Positions 46,640 to 56,391 of a stretch of 64,000 nt of DNA are shown piece after piece. Positions within the stretch are counted from its first letter, which is position 1, and each line of letters starts with the position of its first letter. The position numbers and the translations under genes are program-made. The notes beneath the pieces were generated by a model. It was not told the origin of the DNA. It saw only the letters and a program-made list of their open reading frames with translations, and made no database searches. This DNA comes from Panacagrimonas perspica (lineage in GTDB: Bacteria > Pseudomonadota > Gammaproteobacteria > Nevskiales > Nevskiaceae): the NCBI RefSeq assembly GCF_004364935.1, contig NZ_SOBT01000009.1, forward strand, positions 902,398 to 966,397. Reading direction: 5' to 3'.

Positions 46640-48487
46640 ATGCTCGACTACCTTTTCCTCGTCTTCGCACTTCCCCTCGCGGGTTTCGTCACGCTGGCGT
46701 TTGCCCGCGGCCGGCTGCCGGAAATTCCGGCCGCCTTCGTCGGTGTGGGTTCGATCGGCGGTGCGTTCCTCGTCTATCTGTTGTGCGCCTACCAGTTCCT
46801 GACGAATCCGCCGGAAGGCGGTGCGTACACACAGGTGCTCTGGCAGTGGATGCAGGTCGGCAACCTCGACATCCGACTGGCGCTGCGCTTCGACGGACTG
46901 TCGCTGGCAATGACCGGCGTCATCACGGGCGTGGGTTTCTTCATCCACCTGTTCGCGTCGTGGTACATGCGCGGTGACGAGGCCTACGACCGCTTCCTGT
47001 CGTACATGAACCTGTTCGTCGCCTCGATGCTGTTCCTGGTGCTCGGCGACAATCTGGTCTTCCTGTACTTCGGATGGGAAGGCGTCGGTTTGGCGTCCTA
47101 CCTGCTGATCGGCTTCTGGTACAAAGACGCGGCCAACGGCTACGCGGCACGCAAGGCCTTCGTCATCACGCGCGTGGGCGACACGTTCATGGCGATCGGT
47201 CTGTTCATCCTGTTCACCCACTTCGGCACGCTCGATATCCAGGAGTTGATGTCGAAGGTGGCCGTCGAGTGGAAGGACGGACCGATGATCGCCACGATCG
47301 CGGCCTTGCTGATGCTCGGCGGCGCCTGCGGCAAGTCGGCGCAGCTGCCGTTGCAGACCTGGCTGCCGGACGCGATGGCAGGCCCGACACCGGTGTCCGC
47401 ACTGATCCACGCGGCGACGATGGTCACGGCAGGCGTGTATCTGATCGCGCGTACGCACGTGCTGTTCGAGGTCTCGCCGATCGGGCTCGAGGCCGTCGGC
47501 TGGGTCGGTGGCGTCACCGCGCTGATGGCGGGCTTCATCGCCCTGCAGCAGACCGACATCAAGCGCGTGCTGGCGTACTCGACGATGAGCCAGATCGGCT
47601 ACATGTTCCTGGCGCTCGGTGCCGGGGCCTATCAGCCGGCGATCTTCCATCTGATGACGCACGCCTTCTTCAAGGCGCTGCTGTTCCTGTCGGCCGGCTC
47701 GGTGATCCTGGCGCTGCATCACGAGCAGGACATCTTCAAGATGGGAAATCTCAGGCGCGATCTGCCGTTCACGTTCTGGGTGTTCCTGATCGGCTCGCTC
47801 GGCCTGATCGCATTCCCCGGAACATCCGGCTTCTTCTCGAAGGACGAGATCCTGTTCGAGGCCTTCGCCGGCGGGAACATGCACCTGTACTACATGGGTC
47901 TGTTCGGTGCCTTCATGACAGGCCTGTACACGTTCCGCATGATCTTCATCGCATTCTTCGGCGAAGCGCACCACCACGGCGTGCACAAGCCGCACTCGAA
48001 GTTCGCGCACGACCTACCGCTGGCGATCCTCGCGGTGGCTGCGCTGCTGGGTGGGTTCATCCATCTGCCGCTGGACAGCGTGCTGCCCCGGCACGAGTTC
48101 TCCGAAGAGATGGAACACAAGAAGCACATGTTGGAGGCGATCTCGGTGGCGGTCTCGCTTTCCGGCGTGGGGCTGGCCTGGCTGATCTTCGGGCGCTCGC
48201 GCAAGCGTGCGGAAGCATTGCGCGACTCGCGCAATCCGATCCTGCGCTGGTGGGGTGCGGCCTTCGGATTCGACTGGCTCTACGATCTGATCTTCGTGAA
48301 GCCTTATCTCTGGTTCATCCGCGTGAATGCCAAGGACGTGGTCGATCAGGGCATCACGCTGATTCCCGAAGCCTTCAAGATCCTCAACGGCTGGGCCGCC
48401 CAGACGCAGAACGGCATGCTGCGCTGGTATGCGGCGGCGATCGGCGCTGGCGCGGTCGTGATCGTGGGCGCTGTGGTCATCCTCTGA
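46640..48487 (+). CDS. nuoL: NADH-quinone oxidoreductase subunit L
   Basis: A 615-residue antiporter-like proton pump (E. coli 613). The core contains FLYFGWEGVGLASYLLIGFWY with the conserved Glu, LPLQTWLPDAMAGPTPVSALIHAATMVTAGVYL with a discontinuous helix, and the Lys in broken helix 12 near GTSGFFSKDEIL. The C-terminal lateral helix runs along the membrane arm (about residues 520-560). It precedes nuoM by 13 bases. Confidence 0.97.
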   Translation: MLDYLFLVFALPLAGFVTLAFARGRLPEIPAAFVGVGSIGGAFLVYLLCAYQFLTNPPEGGAYTQVLWQWMQVGNLDIRLALRFDGLSLAMTGVITGVGFFIHLFASWYMRGDEAYDRFLSYMNLFVASMLFLVLGDNLVFLYFGWEGVGLASYLLIGFWYKDAANGYAARKAFVITRVGDTFMAIGLFILFTHFGTLDIQELMSKVAVEWKDGPMIATIAALLMLGGACGKSAQLPLQTWLPDAMAGPTPVSALIHAATMVTAGVYLIARTHVLFEVSPIGLEAVGWVGGVTALMAGFIALQQTDIKRVLAYSTMSQIGYMFLALGAGAYQPAIFHLMTHAFFKALLFLSAGSVILALHHEQDIFKMGNLRRDLPFTFWVFLIGSLGLIAFPGTSGFFSKDEILFEAFAGGNMHLYYMGLFGAFMTGLYTFRMIFIAFFGEAHHHGVHKPHSKFAHDLPLAILAVAALLGGFIHLPLDSVLPRHEFSEEMEHKKHMLEAISVAVSLSGVGLAWLIFGRSRKRAEALRDSRNPILRWWGAAFGFDWLYDLIFVKPYLWFIRVNAKDVVDQGITLIPEAFKILNGWAAQTQNGMLRWYAAAIGAGAVVIVGAVVIL

Positions 48488-48500
48488 AGACGCCTAAAAC

Positions 48501-50045
48501 ATGATCCTCGTCTGGCTCATCCTCATCCCGTTCATCGCCGGCCTGTTGAGCTGGCAGGCGGAACTGCGCTTCGGACCCAAGTATCCGCGCTGGATCGCCC
48601 TCACCGGCATGCTGCTGGCGCTGGGCATTTCGGTCTGGCTGTGGATGGCGTACGACTACAGCCTTCCGGCCGTCGACGGTGCTACCCAATGGGTGATCGA
48701 GTACAAGGCGCCGTGGATTCCGCGCTTCGGCATCTCGTTCCATTTCGCACTCGATGGCCTCTCCATCCTGTTGGTGCTGCTGACCAACCTGCTGGGCGTG
48801 ATGGCGATCATCTGCTCGTGGAAGGAAATCGACCGCAACGTCGGGTTCTTCCATCTGAACCTGCTGTGGAACCTGGGCGGTGTGGTCGGCGTGTTTCTCA
48901 CGCTCGACCTGTTCCTGTTCTTCTTCCTGTGGGAAATGATGCTGGTGCCGATGTACTTCCTGATCGCGCTGTGGGGGCATGACTCCCCGGGCGGCAAGGG
49001 CAAGGTCTACGCGGCGACCAAGTTCTTCCTGTTCACGCAGGCGTCCGGTCTGATCATGCTGCTGGCGATCCTGGGCCTGGTGTTCGTGAACTACCAGGCC
49101 ACCAACGTCATCACGTTCAACTACGAGGATCTGCTGAAGACGCAGATGAGCGCGAACGTCGAGTACGTCCTCATGCTCGGCTTCTTCATCGCGTTCGCGG
49201 TCAAGACACCTGCGGTGCCGTTCCATACGTGGCTTCCGGACGCGCACTCGCAGGCGCCGACCGCCGGCTCGGTCGATCTTGCCGGCATCCTTCTCAAGAC
49301 CGCGGCCTACGGCATGCTGCGTTTCGGCATCCCGCTGTTCCCCAACGCCTCTGCGGACTTCGCGCCAATTGCGATGTGGCTGGGTGTGGCCGGCATCGTT
49401 TACGGCGGTGTCATGGTCTTCGCGCAGACCGACGTGAAACGGCTGGTCGCGTACTCCTCCGTGTCGCACATGGGCTTCATTCTCGTGGGCGTGTACGCGG
49501 GTACCGAGATCGCGTTGCAGGGCGTCGTCATCCAGATGCTCGCGCATGGCATCTCGGCCGGTGCACTGTTCATCCTCTGCGGTGAAATCTACGAGCGTCT
49601 GCACACGCGCGACCTGCGCAAGATGGGCGGGCTGTGGTCGCGGTTCCCCTATCTGCCGCCCATCACTTTGTTTTTCGTGGCCGCATCGCTGGGTCTGCCG
49701 GGACTTGGCAATTTCATCGGCGAATTCCTGGTGCTGATCGGAAGCTGGCCGGCTGATCCGGTCGTGACGATCTTCGCGTCGACCGGTCTGATCCTGGCCG
49801 CCGTGTACTCCCTGATGATGATCCAGCGCGCATTCCATGGTCCTACGCAGGAAGACCACCACGGCGAGAAGCTGCAGGATCTCAACGCGCGCGAACTCGG
49901 CATGCTGGGTTCGCTGATGATCCTGATGCTGTGGTTGGGCCTGTATCCGCAGCCCTTCCTCAACACTTCGGCCTCGGCCATGCAGCACGTGGCGGCCATC
50001 TACGCCGCAGCGCAGCCGGAAGCGGCGGCGGGAGTGGCGCCATGA
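48501..50045 (+). CDS. nuoM: NADH-quinone oxidoreductase subunit M
   Basis: A 514-residue antiporter-like proton pump (E. coli 509). Landmarks: FLFFFLWEMMLVPMYFLIALWG with the key Glu, AVKTPAVPFHTWLPDAHSQAPTAGSVDLAGILLK, and VKRLVAYSSVSHMGFILVG. GLPGLGNFIGEFLVLIGSW is the conserved late helix. Its stop overlaps the nuoN start by ATGA. Confidence 0.97.
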   Translation: MILVWLILIPFIAGLLSWQAELRFGPKYPRWIALTGMLLALGISVWLWMAYDYSLPAVDGATQWVIEYKAPWIPRFGISFHFALDGLSILLVLLTNLLGVMAIICSWKEIDRNVGFFHLNLLWNLGGVVGVFLTLDLFLFFFLWEMMLVPMYFLIALWGHDSPGGKGKVYAATKFFLFTQASGLIMLLAILGLVFVNYQATNVITFNYEDLLKTQMSANVEYVLMLGFFIAFAVKTPAVPFHTWLPDAHSQAPTAGSVDLAGILLKTAAYGMLRFGIPLFPNASADFAPIAMWLGVAGIVYGGVMVFAQTDVKRLVAYSSVSHMGFILVGVYAGTEIALQGVVIQMLAHGISAGALFILCGEIYERLHTRDLRKMGGLWSRFPYLPPITLFFVAASLGLPGLGNFIGEFLVLIGSWPADPVVTIFASTGLILAAVYSLMMIQRAFHGPTQEDHHGEKLQDLNARELGMLGSLMILMLWLGLYPQPFLNTSASAMQHVAAIYAAAQPEAAAGVAP

Positions 50046-51529
50046 TGTTCACCGCACAACAGTGGATGGCGCTCGCGCCCATCCTCTTCACCAGCGGCGC
50101 GATCGTGGCCGTGATGCTGGCCATCGCGATCAAGCGGCATCATTTCTGGAACGCCACGGTCGGCGTGCTGGGTCTGAACCTCGCGTGGATCTCCGTGGCC
50201 GTGCTCTTCTTCGGGCCGATCCTGTTGCCCGAGCAGATCCCGGCGATGCTGCCCCAGCAGGTCACGCCGCTGCTGGTGATCGACAACTACGCGCTGTTCT
50301 ACTTCGGCATCATCATCGTCTGCACGCTTGCTTGCGCGACGCTCTCGCAGGCCTATCTCGAAGGCTATTCCGGCAACAAGGAAGAGATGTACCTGTTGCT
50401 GACCCTGGCCGCGCTCGGAGGAATGGTGCTGGTGGCCAGCCGCCACTTCGTGTCGTTCTTCATCGGCCTGGAACTGCTCTCCATTCCGCTGTACGCGATG
50501 GTCGCCTACCCGCAGCGCTCCAAGCGCTCGCTCGAAGGCGGACTGAAGTACCTGGTGCTGTCGGCAGCGGCCTCGTCCTTCCTGTTGTTCGGCATGGCGC
50601 TCATCTATAGCCAGGTCGGGCATCTCGGGTTCGCGGAGATCGGGGCCTACATGACCGAACCCCGGCACATCACCGGCGTCGTGAGTCTGGGCGGCGCGAT
50701 GATCCTGGTCGGCATCGGTTTCAAGCTGTCGCTGGTGCCGTTCCATCTCTGGACGCCGGACGTGTACGAAGGCGCTCCCGCGCCGGTGACCAGTTTCCTG
50801 GCCACCGCCAGCAAGACCGCGGTGTTCGCGGTGCTGTTGCGCTACTACGTGGAAGCCGGCGGCCATCAGAACATCTCGCTGATCAACGTCCTGACGGTGC
50901 TCGCCATCCTGTCGATGCTGATCGGCAACGTGCTGGCGCTGCTCCAGAACAACGTCAAGCGCATGCTCGCCTACTCGTCGATCGCCCACTTCGGGTACTG
51001 CCTTGTGGCGTTGATCGCCTCCGGGCCGCTGGCGGTCGAGGCGGTCGGAGCGTACCTGATCACCTACGTGGTCACGACGCTGGGCGTGCTCGGGGTCATC
51101 ACCCTGCTGTCGAGCCCCTTCAACAACGACGGTGACGCCGACGAACTCGAGGATTACCGGGGCCTGTTCTGGCGCCGACCCTACATTTCGTCGATTCTGA
51201 CGGCGATGCTGCTCTCGCTCGCCGGCATCCCGGCGACGGCCGGTTTCGTCGGCAAGTTCTATGTCATTGCGGCCGGTGTCGATTCGCGCGAATGGTGGCT
51301 GCTGGGTGCCGTGGTCCTGGGCAGCGCCATCGGCCTGTTCTACTACCTGCGCCTGATGATCATCATGTTCATGGACCGCGACCGGCAGCAGCGCTTCGAC
51401 GCCCCGCTGGACTGGGGTCTGCAGACGGGCGGCGCGATGGTCCTTGCGGTCACGTTGGCGAGCTTCGTGCTTGGCCTATACCCGCAGCCTTTCATCGAAA
51501 TCATCCAGCTCGCCCCCCTCGGCAGGTAG
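50042..51529 (+). CDS. nuoN: NADH-quinone oxidoreductase subunit N
   Basis: A 495-residue antiporter-like proton pump (E. coli 485). GLELLSIPLYAMVAY carries the central Glu, KLSLVPFHLWTPDVYEGAPAPVTSFLA and VKRMLAYSSIAHFGYCLV are typical. ATG 50042 is used because it forms the ATGA overlap with nuoM; a second ATG follows immediately. It is the last gene of the complex I operon. Confidence 0.97.
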   Translation: MMFTAQQWMALAPILFTSGAIVAVMLAIAIKRHHFWNATVGVLGLNLAWISVAVLFFGPILLPEQIPAMLPQQVTPLLVIDNYALFYFGIIIVCTLACATLSQAYLEGYSGNKEEMYLLLTLAALGGMVLVASRHFVSFFIGLELLSIPLYAMVAYPQRSKRSLEGGLKYLVLSAAASSFLLFGMALIYSQVGHLGFAEIGAYMTEPRHITGVVSLGGAMILVGIGFKLSLVPFHLWTPDVYEGAPAPVTSFLATASKTAVFAVLLRYYVEAGGHQNISLINVLTVLAILSMLIGNVLALLQNNVKRMLAYSSIAHFGYCLVALIASGPLAVEAVGAYLITYVVTTLGVLGVITLLSSPFNNDGDADELEDYRGLFWRRPYISSILTAMLLSLAGIPATAGFVGKFYVIAAGVDSREWWLLGAVVLGSAIGLFYYLRLMIIMFMDRDRQQRFDAPLDWGLQTGGAMVLAVTLASFVLGLYPQPFIEIIQLAPLGR

Positions 51530-51978
51530 CGAGACCGGGAAACCGGTTTCAGCCCCTTCCGGGGAAGCGGGCAGGGCCTAACCCGATCACGGTGCCTTCC
51601 CGCCTGGGCGCGGCCCCCTCCAAATGACCTCGAAGAGAGGCCCCATTATTGGAACGGCGGCGGTCCTTCAACCAAACAGCGGGCAAACTTCAACGTCTGT
51701 CGGAAGCTTCTCCTCGGTCTTCCCGAGACTCGTTCCGATGCTTTATTCAGGCCGAAACAGGCGCTCCGCAAACCCGCGCCAGTCCTCAACAAACCTCTGA
51801 GCATTGCGTCGCAGTCCGTTCTTAAAATTATGGAGACAATTGCTTGTGCCGCCGGAATTGCGTGTGCTAGCCTCCGGCCGCTAGGGAGGGGGTTCGATGA
51901 AATGAACATGGGTCCTCCTGAGAGCTGCAGCTTCTGTTCAACTTCTTCGTGTTCCTTCTTCTTCTAGGGAGACTTCAA
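51530..51978 (+). other. Intergenic region after nuoN and upstream of the large lipoprotein gene
   Basis: No gene is supported here. Two short hairpins without strong T-runs follow nuoN (ACCGG-GAAA-CCGGT at 51534-51547 and CCCC-TTC-CGGGG just after). Further on, TTGCTT at 51840 and TGCTAG at 51865, 19 bases apart, form a poor promoter candidate. The last 40 bases before the start are pyrimidine-rich. Confidence 0.4.
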
Positions 51979-54900
51979 ATGCCGTTTGGTAACGCTAAGG
52001 TTCAAAGACCTGGCCGCAAGCTTCTGATCGCTGCCATGGCAGCGACCTTTGGCATGGGCCTGTCCGGTTGCAACGACGACAACAACTCCAGCAATAATGG
52101 CCCTGGCCTCGGCGGCCAGAATTCGCCCAAGGGCACCGTGATTGGTACGGTGCTCGACACCAACGGCAATCCCATTGCCAACGCGACGGTAACCATCGGC
52201 ACCCGGTCTCAGACGACCAACGCCGCAGGCGCGTATCAGTTCGATAACCTCGCCGTCACCGATGCGGTTCTGCAGACCGGCTCTGGCGGGTCTTCGGGTT
52301 CAGGCAGCGCCAACAACCCCGCCCTGCCGATCACTGTCCAGGCGCCCCCCGGATTCCTCGGCGGCAACACGAAGGTCAAGCTCAATTCGCAGTACAGCTG
52401 CAGCGAAGTTACGGATGGCGGCGGACAGACGAACCCGCAGTGCGTCCTGATCGACGGCTTCAACGTCGGCGCTGGCTCAATCATTCTTCCGGCAACCACC
52501 GGCACGCTGACCGGCGTTCTGCGCGACCAGATCAATGGCCAGGTCATTGGCAATCAGGTCCTGACGCTCGATTTCGCTGGCCTGAAGTTGGATCAGAACA
52601 ACGCCGGCGCCGAGGGCTTCCAGGCTTCCGGCACCATCCTGACGACCACCACGGCCGCTGACGGCACCTTCACGTTCGCCAACGTTGCGGTCGATTCCTG
52701 CTATGACCTGCGTGCGGCCAACCTGGATCTGAACTTCGCCAACAACGATCCGGATGGTTCCTCGGCAGGCGCTGGATGCACCACCATCCAGCCGTCTGTT
52801 GACGCAAATGAAATTCGCTTCTCGATCAACGAAGGTGCCAACACGGCACTGTTGGTCCAGGCCTCCGCGATTTCGACTGAAGACCTGACGAAGCCCTTCG
52901 TCACGCGCGTTGCCGGCGTGGTAGATGGCAGCACCCCCGCCCTGGTTTCGGGCGCTGGCCAGCTGCAGGCTGGTGTCAACAGCGTGTTCACGATCGACTT
53001 CAGCGAAGCGCTGGTCGCTGGCTTGGCCGCCGGTCAGAATGACGTTGTGGTCACGGTGGGCACGGGTGTCAACACCGAGTTCCGTCCGTCCACGGTCACG
53101 ATTGTCGACGCCAACACGATCACGGTGACGCTCGCGACGCCGATCCCTGACGGCACCGTCTTCAACATCGACCTGCTGCGCGACACGTTCCGCGACACGA
53201 ACGGTAACTCGCTCGGTCTGAACGACCAGAACAGCGCGCCCACCACGGGTGGCAATACCGGCAGCAATAATCCTGGCTCCGGCGGCCCCGGTGGCGGTCC
53301 CGCCGCTACGCAGCCCCCGGTTGCGTACGACTTGAACGCGCCCAATGGTTACGTGCGCCTGCTGCTCCGTACCTTTAACCCGCTCGACATCGACACCGGC
53401 GCAGCCACCGTGTCGCAGGACCTCACGGCCGAGAATCCGTCGACCGATTCGTTCTTCGCGGCGACGCAGGCCCTTGCCGACTTCATCCCCGGCTCCGGCA
53501 CGCTTAACTTCGCCAACAAGAGCAGCGGCAACACGACGCAGAACGTCCCGGTTTCCGTTGACGGTATGCAGCAGCTGAACGCCGTCTTCCCGCTCAATCC
53601 CTCGCAGGCGCACCCGCTGAAGGCGCTCGCCGACATCCTCGACGACCGCGTGCTGGGTGGCAGCACGGGCCCTGCGATCGACGTCGCCGCCGCAGCGGCC
53701 GACATCACGTTCGGCACTGCTGATCACTATCTGGCTTGGGTCGAAGATCGCAACGGCACCACGCTTGACACGATCCAGATGTCCGTCCAGCCGGTCAGCC
53801 CCGATGCTGCTGGCAACCCGCGCATCGTCGGTACGCTCGAAGGCTTCCAGCCGGGTACTGTCGTGCCGAAGAGCTTCTCGTCGGCGGTTACGCAGTTCCC
53901 GGGCTGCAACAATCCGACCGCAGGGTTCGGTAACGATGCCTGCCCGATCTTCGTCATCACCAAGGGCAATGCGACGGGTGCCAAGATCTACATCACCGAC
54001 TCGTCGTCGACGGCCACCACCCCGTTCAAGCCTCTGCGGCCTGGCGCGGTGCTGAAGGTCATCGCCCGTACGGCGTCGGGGTTCACGGGAAGCGAGATCT
54101 CTGTCCCGCTCGTCGATGCAGTGGCCCCCACGGCCGGCGCGCAGTTCTTCGCCGGTACGGCAGGAGCCCTGAGCTCGGCCAACGCGCAGAACAGTGGCTC
54201 GGGCGGTACGACCATCAATCTGACCACGTCCACTGGTCAGGTCGTCTATCCCATCACCCCGCAGGCGCTCGAATTGGTCGAGGACGCGGGTCCTGGCGCT
54301 ACCGGTCTGTCCGGCGATACGCTGCGCGAGATCCAGGCCGCCTCGGCTGCTGTCCTGACGGGCAGCGCGATCGATCCGGGTGCTGCCAGCGGCAACTTCA
54401 TCGCTGACGCCGCGGGTACGACGGCATTCCTCGCCGCCGCGAACCGTGGTCTGGGCCTGGTTGTTACGGAGCCGTCTGCTGTCGTCAGCGGCGCTGTCCC
54501 GGTGTTGAGCGCTGGTACGACTTCGGCGATCACGGGTATCAGCTCCATCAACGGTGGCGTCGACGAGCTGAACCAGCCCGTCAACCTGCTGGGCTTCCTG
54601 TCCAATGTGCTGACGCTTGAAACGGATGGCCGTGCGAACAACCGCACGATCGACTTCTCGCCGACCTTTACCGATACCGCTGCTGCGCCGAATCAGGCCA
54701 GCCGTGCAATCGTAAACGTGCGTGATTTCCTGCCGCCGATCATGACGAAGGCGCTCTTCGACGGCCGCCAGTTCGTGTTCCGCTTCCACGAAGCGGTGCG
54801 TGGCAATGGCGTCGTCGGATTTGGTGGCCCGACTCAGGACATCGTGATCGACTGCGGTGGTACGGATATCGTCATCGACATCGACGCCACGCCGACCGGC

Positions 54901-55917
54901 GCGGTCTCGTTCGGCGACGGTAACCGCCGCGTGATCGTTCCGCTCGCGATCAACGGAGCGCCGAACACTGGTGCCATCCAGTCGCTGCCGGCTGCCGGAA
55001 TCGTCAATGCATGCTTCGGTGGCCCTGCGTCGCTGAACTACGCGGAAGGCGACCAGTACACGTTCGCAACTCTGAGCGCTGCTGGGGATACCACGCTGCC
55101 GACGGTCGCTGTCGCTCCGTCGCATGGCGCGGTCACCTACCCTGGCGTTCGCGATCTCGCGAACAACACCGATCTCGGTGTCGCGCAGGGCAACAGCTGG
55201 GCGTTCTGGGCGGCGCAGGGCCTCGGTATGGGTCGTTCGGGTGAAGAACCGGCTGTCGGCGTCATCGACGGTGACGAGACCACGCCGCTGTTCGCCATCG
55301 CGAACATCCTGCCGCCGTTCGTGCCGCAGGCGATCGCTCGTGGCAACAACTTCACCAGCGCGGGCGGTGGTAACGGTCTGGCCACTCAGAACATCAACGT
55401 CACCGTGACGACGTCGACCCCGTTCTACCTCACCGACGGTGTTGCTGCTGCTGGACCGGCTGTGGTTGCTGCTGGAGTTGGGCCCGATGCGGACACTGAC
55501 AACAACAACGTGCTGACCCAGGCCGAGCTGAATGCTTGGGCCGCGGCGAAGTTCGAGTTGGCTCAGGTGAATCCGGCACTGAGCGTCCCCCCGACTTCGG
55601 TCCAGATTCTGGACTCGGCTGGTCAGGACGTGACGACGACCTCGGGTAACAACCAGCAGGCTCAGACGATCATCCTGACGTTTGTGCTGGGTCAGGACGT
55701 TGAAGCAGGCGACTCGGTGCGTCTCATCGCTGGTCAGGGCCTCGGTAGCCAATTCGATCCGACGAACACGAATATCGTGATCCGTCCGTTCGATGAAGGT
55801 CAGCCGACGCCTGCCAACGGTACCAACGATCGGAACGAGCTGGCTCCGATCCCGCCGCTCCCGCAGGTCTACACCTGCCCGCAGGTGGGTGTTGTGGGTA
55901 CGACGGGCGAGTGCTAA
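51979..55917 (+). CDS. Large putative lipoprotein with carboxypeptidase-regulatory-like and Ig-like segments, unknown function
   Basis: A 1312-residue protein. The N-terminus has a lipobox (LSGC, Cys31), so it is probably lipid-anchored; the +2 residue is Asn and the next two are Asp. Residues about 47-95 (GTVIGTVLDTNGNPIANATV, then GAYQFDNLAV) look like a carboxypeptidase-regulatory/CNA-B-type beta-sandwich, and a second similar stretch is at about 180-250. A bacterial Ig-like segment follows at about 310-400 (VFTIDFSEALVAG). Near residue 1170, DADTDNNNVLTQAEL looks like an EF-hand/dockerin-style calcium loop. The rest is low-complexity Gly/Ala/Thr/Asn beta-rich sequence of no recognised family. 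AGGGAGA lies 7 bases before the ATG. The gene is monocistronic with a strong terminator. Confidence 0.85.
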   Translation: MPFGNAKVQRPGRKLLIAAMAATFGMGLSGCNDDNNSSNNGPGLGGQNSPKGTVIGTVLDTNGNPIANATVTIGTRSQTTNAAGAYQFDNLAVTDAVLQTGSGGSSGSGSANNPALPITVQAPPGFLGGNTKVKLNSQYSCSEVTDGGGQTNPQCVLIDGFNVGAGSIILPATTGTLTGVLRDQINGQVIGNQVLTLDFAGLKLDQNNAGAEGFQASGTILTTTTAADGTFTFANVAVDSCYDLRAANLDLNFANNDPDGSSAGAGCTTIQPSVDANEIRFSINEGANTALLVQASAISTEDLTKPFVTRVAGVVDGSTPALVSGAGQLQAGVNSVFTIDFSEALVAGLAAGQNDVVVTVGTGVNTEFRPSTVTIVDANTITVTLATPIPDGTVFNIDLLRDTFRDTNGNSLGLNDQNSAPTTGGNTGSNNPGSGGPGGGPAATQPPVAYDLNAPNGYVRLLLRTFNPLDIDTGAATVSQDLTAENPSTDSFFAATQALADFIPGSGTLNFANKSSGNTTQNVPVSVDGMQQLNAVFPLNPSQAHPLKALADILDDRVLGGSTGPAIDVAAAAADITFGTADHYLAWVEDRNGTTLDTIQMSVQPVSPDAAGNPRIVGTLEGFQPGTVVPKSFSSAVTQFPGCNNPTAGFGNDACPIFVITKGNATGAKIYITDSSSTATTPFKPLRPGAVLKVIARTASGFTGSEISVPLVDAVAPTAGAQFFAGTAGALSSANAQNSGSGGTTINLTTSTGQVVYPITPQALELVEDAGPGATGLSGDTLREIQAASAAVLTGSAIDPGAASGNFIADAAGTTAFLAAANRGLGLVVTEPSAVVSGAVPVLSAGTTSAITGISSINGGVDELNQPVNLLGFLSNVLTLETDGRANNRTIDFSPTFTDTAAAPNQASRAIVNVRDFLPPIMTKALFDGRQFVFRFHEAVRGNGVVGFGGPTQDIVIDCGGTDIVIDIDATPTGAVSFGDGNRRVIVPLAINGAPNTGAIQSLPAAGIVNACFGGPASLNYAEGDQYTFATLSAAGDTTLPTVAVAPSHGAVTYPGVRDLANNTDLGVAQGNSWAFWAAQGLGMGRSGEEPAVGVIDGDETTPLFAIANILPPFVPQAIARGNNFTSAGGGNGLATQNINVTVTTSTPFYLTDGVAAAGPAVVAAGVGPDADTDNNNVLTQAELNAWAAAKFELAQVNPALSVPPTSVQILDSAGQDVTTTSGNNQQAQTIILTFVLGQDVEAGDSVRLIAGQGLGSQFDPTNTNIVIRPFDEGQPTPANGTNDRNELAPIPPLPQVYTCPQVGVVGTTGEC

Positions 55918-55951
55918 TCGCTAGTTAGATCAGATGTAAACAGTAGGACCT

Positions 55952-55986
55952 AGAGAGGGGGGCGGAAGCCCCCCTCTCTTTTTTTG
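55952..55986 (+). terminator. Intrinsic terminator of the large lipoprotein gene
   Basis: A perfect 12-bp stem (AGAGAGGGGGGC with GCCCCCCTCTCT) around GGAA is followed by a run of eight T. It lies 34 bases after the stop codon. Confidence 0.95.
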
Positions 55987-56391
55987 TTCGTCGTGATGGA
56001 GGGCTCCGGTCGCAACTCGTAGCCATGCGGCCGTCAGGAGCTCGGAGTCGGGCAAAAGTGGTGTCGTTTGTCGCTGAGAAGTTCACACCACACCTTTGAC
56101 GCTTCGCGATCCGCGAGCGAGTAACTGTCGCAGTCAGCGGTCGTTAATCATCTTCGCGGTGTCCTTGAACCGGGTCCTAACGGGCGCCGAAATCAGCGGA
56201 CATGGCAATGCAGCAGAGCTCCATTTTGGATCGGAGTCCATTTTCACAGCCAGGCACTTGTTGCTCGTGATCAACCCGTGCATAGTCGCTGCGTAATTTG
56301 GGGTGGCGGTTTATTAGTGCCCGCACCCCGGGGGCTGATCACCTGAGACAGTCAGGCATCGGCAGAACAGCAAACATCAGGAGAGACAATC
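55987..56391 (+). other. Intergenic region upstream of the OmpA-family gene
   Basis: About 400 bases with no supported gene. An open frame at 56096-56296 starts with TTG, lacks a ribosome site and has no recognisable features. The segment presumably contains the promoter of the OmpA-family gene, but I see no good -35/-10 pair. Confidence 0.4.

Noticed and set aside
52477-55752. A 1091-codon minus-strand ORF opposite the large lipoprotein gene
   Set aside because: The plus strand has a ribosome site, signal peptide and terminator. The reverse frame is Arg/Asp/Val-rich and lacks any domain.
56096-56296. Possible 66-residue gene upstream of the OmpA-family gene
   Set aside because: TTG start without ribosome site, no signal or domain, composition like non-coding DNA.
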